Source: Tigriopus japonicus (lineage: Eukaryota > Arthropoda > Copepoda > Harpacticoida > Harpacticidae). From it: a DNA stretch of 64,000 bases. Every line of letters starts with the position of its first letter. The first letter of the stretch is position 1. Positions 60,383-64,000 of this stretch are shown here, piece after piece. The notes below the pieces were generated by a model. The model was not told the origin of the DNA and ran no database searches. It worked only from the letters and a program-made list of their open reading frames with translations. Location of the stretch: assembly GCA_010645155.1 (NCBI GenBank), contig CM021320.1, forward strand, positions 1,366,965-1,430,964, read 5' to 3'. The position numbers and the translations under genes were made by a program.

Positions 60383-61605
60383 GATCGGTAATAATTCAAT
60401 CGAATCTCCAGAATTGATTAGAATGACAAATGAGACGGTTGAACGGTTTAAGTGGTCGAAGGTGTATTATGGACTAAAATAATCGATAAACAGATCCCGA
60501 GATCCGATCCGGGCGAAGAACCTCATGGCAGGTCGGAAAATCCATGTCAGAGGGACAGAGACAGAGAAGGAAGGAAGGAGAGCTCAGTCAGCTGGTCACA
60601 AGATACACGACCAAAAGCGAAGCAAAGAGAGACAGACAGAGAGAGAGAGAGAGAGCTTGACTTGGAACTCGAAGAGCCCTTGCTTGAAGAACCAATGATC
60701 GTACGTAACTTACAAGAGCTACTCTGTCAACCTCAATTTTGGAAGGGAGAAAGCGATGTGGGCCCGGGGGGAGCCTTGGAGAAACACTGTACAATGATTT
60801 TATGAATGTTTGTACATTTTCATGGTATAATTTGATTTCAAATATTTGTTGTACAAAAAAAAACATTTGTATAAAATACATATGCCTCTGACTGACAAGA
60901 AGGGACTTTTGATGATCTTTAAAGGGCGGTAAGTTTATGTAAAAACACCGAGGGTATTTTTTTCACATCACAGGATAATTTTGGGAGAAAAAATATTTCA
61001 TCTCCTTGGTGAAAAACCGCACATTTTGGCCTTTTTCGGGACATTTTAACAAAGGATTGCCAGTTTGACGAAAATTTACAAGTTGCCTAAGGAAAATTTG
61101 GAAAAAGAACCATCTTTTGATCTTTGCTCAATTCTGGAGGGTAATGGGGCGTTTTGCAGTTTTTAGTGCGATCATCTGTTTTAAAAATACAGAAATGAAA
61201 ACATGGAAAGAGCCACTCGTGGTCCACTATCCACACCCGTATGAGAGATTGCAAAATTGAATCAACTTTTAGAACAAATTCAGAATCACAGACAGCATTT
61301 GCTTGAATTTTTTATGTTCTTGTTACTTAACTAACTGATTACATGGCTTATGAATTTTGCTTAGGTTTTTATGAAGCCCTAGCTTCTCCAAAGTAGAAAA
61401 AATGATAGTCAAAAAGTTGCAAATAAAAGAGTTGAAGAAAAATGTTTAGCATATGTTACAATAAATTGTGATTATGATCAAAAAGGGGGATGTCCAAAAA
61501 TCTTTTTTTTTAAGTTTTAATTGTCGCTCTAGTGATGTTGTTCCTGACAGACATTTTTCTGTGCTTAACACTTTCAAAAAGTACTAAGTAAAAGATGACT
61601 AAGTA
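60383..61605. other. Gene-free stretch with a (GA)n microsatellite
   Basis: Upstream region of OGFOD3. A GACA/GA run lies at 60631-60655. A 117-codon plus-strand frame crosses this run and is rich in Arg/Glu because of it; I do not count it as a gene. Beyond 60.9 kb the DNA is AT-rich without features. Confidence 0.5.
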
Positions 61606-62011
61606 CAGTCGAATCTCGATATAAGAAATCTCAATATAAGAAATTTTCGCGATATAAGAAACTTTTCCGTGCTGACCAAAATTTTACTACATAAGAATTC
61701 TCGATATAAGAAATTTTCCATTTTTCATCAATCTCGATATAAGAAACATTTTTAAAGTTTTGGCCTATTTCTCTTGCTTAAATTGGTCACAGCACAAAAC
61801 AAAACATAACAAAACGAAGCATTTCTAAGAGGATCGATGCAGTGCTTCCATATTTTGCACTTTTGCGCAAACTTTGCGCCTTTTAGGGTGCCTTTTGCGC
61901 ACTTTTTTGCCCTTTTCAAGTTTCAGCAATAAGAACGAAAAATTGCATTTTGAACCCCAAAATCGCTAATAATTGTCCAACATGCCACTCAACAATAACT
62001 ATTTTAATGAC

Positions 62012-63313
62012 TAGGGACGGGCAGAAAGTGCAAATAATCTTACCCTTTTAGTTACCAAAAGTTGCAAAAAAATGTGCCCAAAAGTGCAAAACAAAGTGCA
62101 GAAAAATGTTGAAAGTGCAAATAAATGTCAAAAAAGAGCAAAAAAATTGTCGAAAAAAAAGCAAATAAATGTCAAAAAGAGCAAATAAGTGTCAAAAAAG
62201 AGCAAATAAATGTCAAAAAAGAGCAAATAAAAGTCAAAAAAGAGCAAATAGCTTGCATTTGGACTTAAAACGTCATTCATGGAGTACCCACGGCTCCTAA
62301 TTGAGCAGGAGTAGTCATCTACAAGTTCTAAAGACATTTGAGACTAGTTTGAGGTGAAGAGACAATGCTACACAAGTAATAGAGTTATATTAATTAGGTC
62401 ACTAGTTAAAAAGATTGTAAAGTCATGAAAAATACTCTAGTCAACAATCTTCTGAATTTTTCATTTCTAAGGTGGTCTCGTGGATGTATGTCCCTAAAAT
62501 ATTGTCGAAATATATTCAGCAATTGTTTTATATGGCTTTACCTCACTCCGTTTTTGTCCTTCGAGTTGTTCAAAAATAGACATTCAAAATTGAACAGAAA
62601 AATACCCACGTGTGCCTAACAATTGCATCAAAGAAAATAGTCATAAATGTGTTTTAAGCATGTTTTAGTGACACTACTTCAATATTTGGCCCATGGCCAT
62701 GACCAGAACTCAATTTCAAATGTGGCATTCAATGTCTCATCACATCAAAACTGTTCTCAAATACTTTTGGAACTTAGAAGTAATATCTCCAAGTCAATTA
62801 AGCAATGTGTACTGCTAGATTGATGTATCCTTAGCTTGATGATTTTAAGTTTATAACGGCCATTTTTAGAAATAGCGATCTTTGTAGGCAGCAAACCTAA
62901 TTCTGCAATCTATATTGTTTGTAGATCCTTCCATCACCATAACATGAGTTTCTTTAGGTTTGCTATTTGTTGGTTGCATGCAATGAGATTCTTTGTTCTA
63001 ATCTTTAGTTTAGTAAACAGGATGTTATAGTTAAAGCCAAGATGGTGAATAGAGTGTGAGGTTTGCGTCTGAATTGCACATATTTCTTCAAGGTGCTTAG
63101 AATGGTTGATTGCAAATGCAAGCTTTTTTCAACTAGTTCAAAATTTGATCTTGAAACTAAAAAATTTTTCAAAAGCCACTACATTTTCTTAACAATTTGT
63201 CAACTTTGGCCAAAAACGTAAATAAAAAGTGCAAATAAAGGTGAAAAGTGTAAAAGTGCAGAAAAATGGCTTTATGTTACCAAAAATCTTTTTACACTAT
63301 TTGCCCGTCCCTA
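62012..63313. mobile_element. hAT-type element nested in the pogo-like element
   Basis: 1302 bp, ends TAGGGACGGGCAGAAAGTGC and the inverse of TAGGGACGGGCAAATAGTGT, flanked by identical TTAATGAC (62004-62011 and 63314-63321), an 8-bp duplication. No transposase is visible; frames are under 75 codons. It is non-autonomous or dead. A related left end lies at 53700. Confidence 0.88.
62116..62251 (+). repeat. Tandem repeat of about 20 bp, six to seven units
   Basis: Units of the form AGCAAATAAATGTCAAAAAAG repeated with small length changes, starting just inside the left end of the nested hAT element. Sub-terminal repeats of this kind are common in hAT elements as transposase binding sites; that role is inference. 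Confidence 0.7.
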
Positions 63314-64000
63314 TTAATGACATTAAGCTTAAAAAAATATTTTTTTTCGACAAGTTCAAAAAATAATGAACGCCCATTTTGCCAACAAATTTGCAATGCT
63401 TGAGAGTGAAAAAAATGTGTGTCTGCCAAAGCAAAACCTAGTGGAAAATAAACTCCAAGGAAGTGTCATGCGAACCCAAGAAAGTCTCTCAAATTTAAAG
63501 TCAAACTGAGAGTAGAAGATTTGCAGTTGAGATATTCCAAAAAAATAGTAAAAAAAACTTTGTCAGTATGAAAGCGTGGAAGGTTCAAATTAAAAAAAAG
63601 CTATTTGTCCCTGTATAGGTGAAATAATTTACCAATCATGATGACAAAATTGTACTTTCTTCTTTCATTTTTTCTGTCAAATTGAGATTGAAACAAGTTC
63701 TTAAGATTTGTAATAGAGATATAAATACATGCACTTGTAATGTAAATATTTGTGTTTTAATAACTATTTTTTAAAAGCTAAACTTTTGAGTCATTGTCGG
63801 ATTGTGTTGTAATAAAAGTAAGTTTATAAGGTTATGTAAAGGTGAGGTAAACTCCTCTGGTAGTTTCCATGTATTTTTTATCGTTTCTTGAGTCAATTTT
63901 CTTGAGTCTCGATATAAGAAAAATCTCGATATAACCAACATTTTGCCGCTGACAGAAAAGTTTCTTATATCGAGATTCGACAGTACAACCTTTTCAAACT

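Larger units (their letters stand above)
61606..63983. mobile_element. pogo/Tigger-like element, 2.38 kb, TA target duplication
   Basis: The left end CAGTCGAATCTCGATATAAG and the right end, the inverse of CTGTCGAATCTCGATATAAG, differ by one base; TA flanks both (61604-61605 and 63984-63985). CAGT....CTCGATATAA ends with TA duplications are typical of the pogo/Tigger branch of Tc1/mariner. Several sub-terminal copies of TCTCGATATAAGAAA occur at both ends. No transposase frame survives; a hAT element (62012-63313) occupies most of the interior. Confidence 0.82.

Noticed and set aside
60452..60805. 117-codon plus-strand ORF rich in Arg and Glu
   Set aside because: Its composition comes from the GA microsatellite at 60631-60655; the part beyond matches nothing.

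Overview
This is a stretch of nuclear DNA from an animal, most likely an arthropod. The genes have GT-AG introns and metazoan-type products (TMF1, synergin gamma, SEL1L, Derlin-1, DHRS7B, OGFOD3). Four CCTAA units, the arthropod telomere motif, sit at 2281-2300. Short introns, possible spliced-leader acceptors and a carotenoid oxygenase would fit a crustacean such as a copepod, but that is inference. I see no bacterial or organellar DNA and no tRNA or rRNA gene.

Layout. 1-14.7 kb holds no confident gene. It is a bed of transposon debris: inverted-repeat elements, a decayed P-element-like THAP transposase, tandem repeats, and a nest of non-autonomous hAT elements whose 8-bp target duplications can be read directly. 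It also holds a 139-codon ORF behind an E2F/CRE-like cluster. 14.8-25.1 kb is a dense block of five genes whose coding regions are all intronless: synergin gamma, a NUDT17-like Nudix hydrolase and an ENTPD5/6-like nucleotidase on the minus strand, then SEL1L and Derlin-1 on the plus strand. 25.4-39.3 kb is an eight-exon carotenoid oxygenase (minus, 525 aa as spliced here). Its 5.5-kb first intron contains a complete four-exon gene for an unrecognised type I membrane protein on the same strand. 39.3-45.7 kb is gene-poor. 45.8-52.4 kb holds DHRS7B (plus) converging on TMF1 (minus). 52.4-57.7 kb is repeats. 57.8-60.4 kb holds riboflavin kinase (plus) converging on OGFOD3 (minus). 60.4-64 kb is dominated by a pogo/Tigger-like element carrying a nested hAT element.

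How the genes fit together. SEL1L and Derlin-1 are partners in the HRD1 ER-associated degradation complex and lie head to tail. The divergent neighbour, an ENTPD5/6-type UDPase, belongs to a family (ENTPD5) that supports ER glycoprotein folding. The 2.2-kb region between them has a CCAAT-N9-CCGCG site, one base from the ER stress element, and a TGACGTCA. In the minus-strand trio the gaps are 212 and 79 bases, each with a pyrimidine-rich 3' splice site just before the next ATG, as expected for operons resolved by spliced-leader trans-splicing. This possible pair of divergent operons with an ER quality-control theme, and the same-strand nested gene, are the most interesting things here. Splice models were joined by hand; all coding exons keep frame and give family-typical lengths.
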